Shown: positions 63,258 to 64,000 of the stretch, piece by piece
Position numbering within the stretch: the stretch's first letter is position 1
Layout of the letters: the number at the start of each line of letters is the position of its first letter
From: an uncultured Verrucomicrobia subdivision 3 bacterium
GTDB lineage: Bacteria > Verrucomicrobiota > Verrucomicrobiia > Limisphaerales > DASXHY01
Length of the DNA stretch: 64,000 nucleotides
Assembly: GCA_937890005.1 (NCBI GenBank)
Contig: CALBZA010000014.1
Location: 1-64,000 of the forward strand
Direction of reading: 5' to 3'
The notes under the pieces: generated by a model
What the model was told of the DNA's origin: nothing
The model's input: the letters and a program-made list of their open reading frames with translations, nothing else
Database searches by the model: none
Made by a program: the position numbers and the translations under genes

Positions 63258-64000
63258 TCAAATCGCCCATCCAGGTCGATGCGGGAAATCCAGCCAGCGA
63301 TTCAAGTCCGGGCGGTTTTTGAATCGCATCGCAGGTCCATCCCATTCCAATCGCTCCCCTGCTCCAACGCATTGAGCAACATTGCCAAGCAGTGTGAACT
63401 CCGTGAGTCGCGCCGAATAATCGAATCCTGCCGCCGTGTTTGTCCGCCCTTCGCGAACGGCATTCAGAAAGTCATCCATGATGTTCCCCGGCCGGCGCAA
63501 TGTTTTCGCCGGCGCAGAAATCTCCCGCATCTTCGCCCACGGCACCACATGCATGCGTCCGCCATAGGTTCCGGTGTAGATGATTCCCTTGTCACCGACG
63601 TAAATCGTCCCGCTGTTGTCGAACTCTTCCTCCGGATATTGCTTCTTCAATTCCCGCAACAAAGGCGGAAGATTCTGCACTTCCGTCGGAGCCGCTTTCA
63701 TGCTGCTCAACAACGCGGGATCGGCGCCGTGCGTCAATCCTTCATACCAATAAACCTTCACCGGCGGCTGGCCTTGACGCGCGGGAAAATCCCATCGCAC
63801 CCGGCCGCCCAGCGGATACCGTTCATCGGCTCCGCCGTAGATCTCCTCCGCTTCGACTGCACTTGGATGCTCCAGCTTGAGCGCCCAATAAACACCGTCG
63901 AGCACATGGGTTCCCATGTTGCCAAGCGAACCGTTCCCGAAATCATGCCAGCCGTGCCATTCGTGCGGATGCAGATCGGAATGAAAATCCCTGTAAGGCG
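63258..64000 (-). CDS. Gfo/Idh/MocA family oxidoreductase, C-terminal part
   Basis: C-terminal 247 or so residues of a gene that continues beyond the right edge. The frame from 64000 reads HPHEWHGWHDFGNGSLGNMGTHVLDG, the conserved region after the EKP motif of exported Gfo/Idh/MocA proteins, followed by the C-terminal beta-domain (GRVRWDFPARQG, GIIYTGTYGGRMHVVP) and ending DFPHRPGWAI. The family's frequent C-terminal 'RAGWTL/RPGWAI'-type finish is present. The signal sequence and NAD-binding domain lie outside the window. Confidence 0.88.
   Translation of the reverse strand, partial: PYRDFHSDLHPHEWHGWHDFGNGSLGNMGTHVLDGVYWALKLEHPSAVEAEEIYGGADERYPLGGRVRWDFPARQGQPPVKVYWYEGLTHGADPALLSSMKAAPTEVQNLPPLLRELKKQYPEEEFDNSGTIYVGDKGIIYTGTYGGRMHVVPWAKMREISAPAKTLRRPGNIMDDFLNAVREGRTNTAAGFDYSARLTEFTLLGNVAQCVGAGERLEWDGPAMRFKNRPDLNRWLDFPHRPGWAI

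Noticed and set aside
1..64000. CRISPR array, transposase or tRNA genes
   Set aside because: No series of regularly spaced repeats, no transposase or integrase motif and no cloverleaf with a T-loop consensus was found by reading; a tRNA or Rfam scan would be the decisive check.

Overview
The window reads as a chromosomal segment of a Verrucomicrobiota bacterium, probably a soil or freshwater member near the Pedosphaera/Limisphaera group. This is inferred from the combination of an autotransporter-type beta-strand-repeat protein, a PEP-CTERM protein, an H-X-DG pseudopilin, secreted GH127, GH106-like and BNR_4 proteins, Tat-exported Gfo/Idh/MocA oxidoreductases, a squalene-hopene cyclase and a PP-loop-free, UxaE-type sugar-acid epimerase. 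I saw no rRNA, tRNA, CRISPR, phage or transposase genes.

Layout. 0.5-5.7 kb: alpha/beta hydrolase + phosphoribosyltransferase pair, transaldolase (tal) with a small winged-helix-like protein, a double-ACT regulator and a Tat-exported oxidoreductase. 5.7-9.0 kb (minus strand): feoA-like, feoA, feoB ferrous iron uptake operon, and rpsT with a clear terminator. 9.3-12.0 kb: a small exported protein followed by a flavin-dependent halogenase-like enzyme, then a non-coding stretch rich in hairpins. 12.5-17.1 kb: GH127 beta-L-arabinofuranosidase facing a NarL-type two-component system whose kinase carries a sugar-binding-like extracellular domain. 17.2-29.1 kb: a palindromic operator candidate, then a series of large exported proteins (LamG/Ig/beta-strand repeat, PEP-CTERM, pseudopilin, GH106-like rhamnosidase, BNR_4 polysaccharide-active protein). 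29.3-36.8 kb: TonB-dependent receptor, YfiR-like periplasmic protein, CHASE8-like kinase, hybrid kinase and a single-domain receiver. 37.0-40.6 kb: squalene-hopene cyclase, DCC-family protein, PRC-barrel protein. 40.7-50.5 kb: a complete, tightly packed chemosensory operon (receiver, cheA, cheW, soluble MCP, cheR, cheB, cheY, cheC, GAF/PAS kinase) with no motility genes nearby. 50.7-58.1 kb: housekeeping genes (lepA, lepB, glgA, serS, a pseudopilin, leuD). 58.2-64 kb: GH20 hexosaminidase with a terminator-like hairpin inside its first codons, NAD(P)HX repair enzyme, tagaturonate epimerase, a short inverted-repeat element and the C-terminal part of another oxidoreductase cut by the right edge.

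Together the accessory genes suggest an organism that senses and breaks down plant or algal polysaccharides containing arabinose, rhamnose and uronic acids, with an unusually dense set of signalling proteins. The points most worth a second look are the sugar-sensor kinase with its candidate operator, the YfiR/CHASE8 kinase module, the terminator inside the GH20 gene, the halogenase-like enzyme and the hairpin array at 12 kb.
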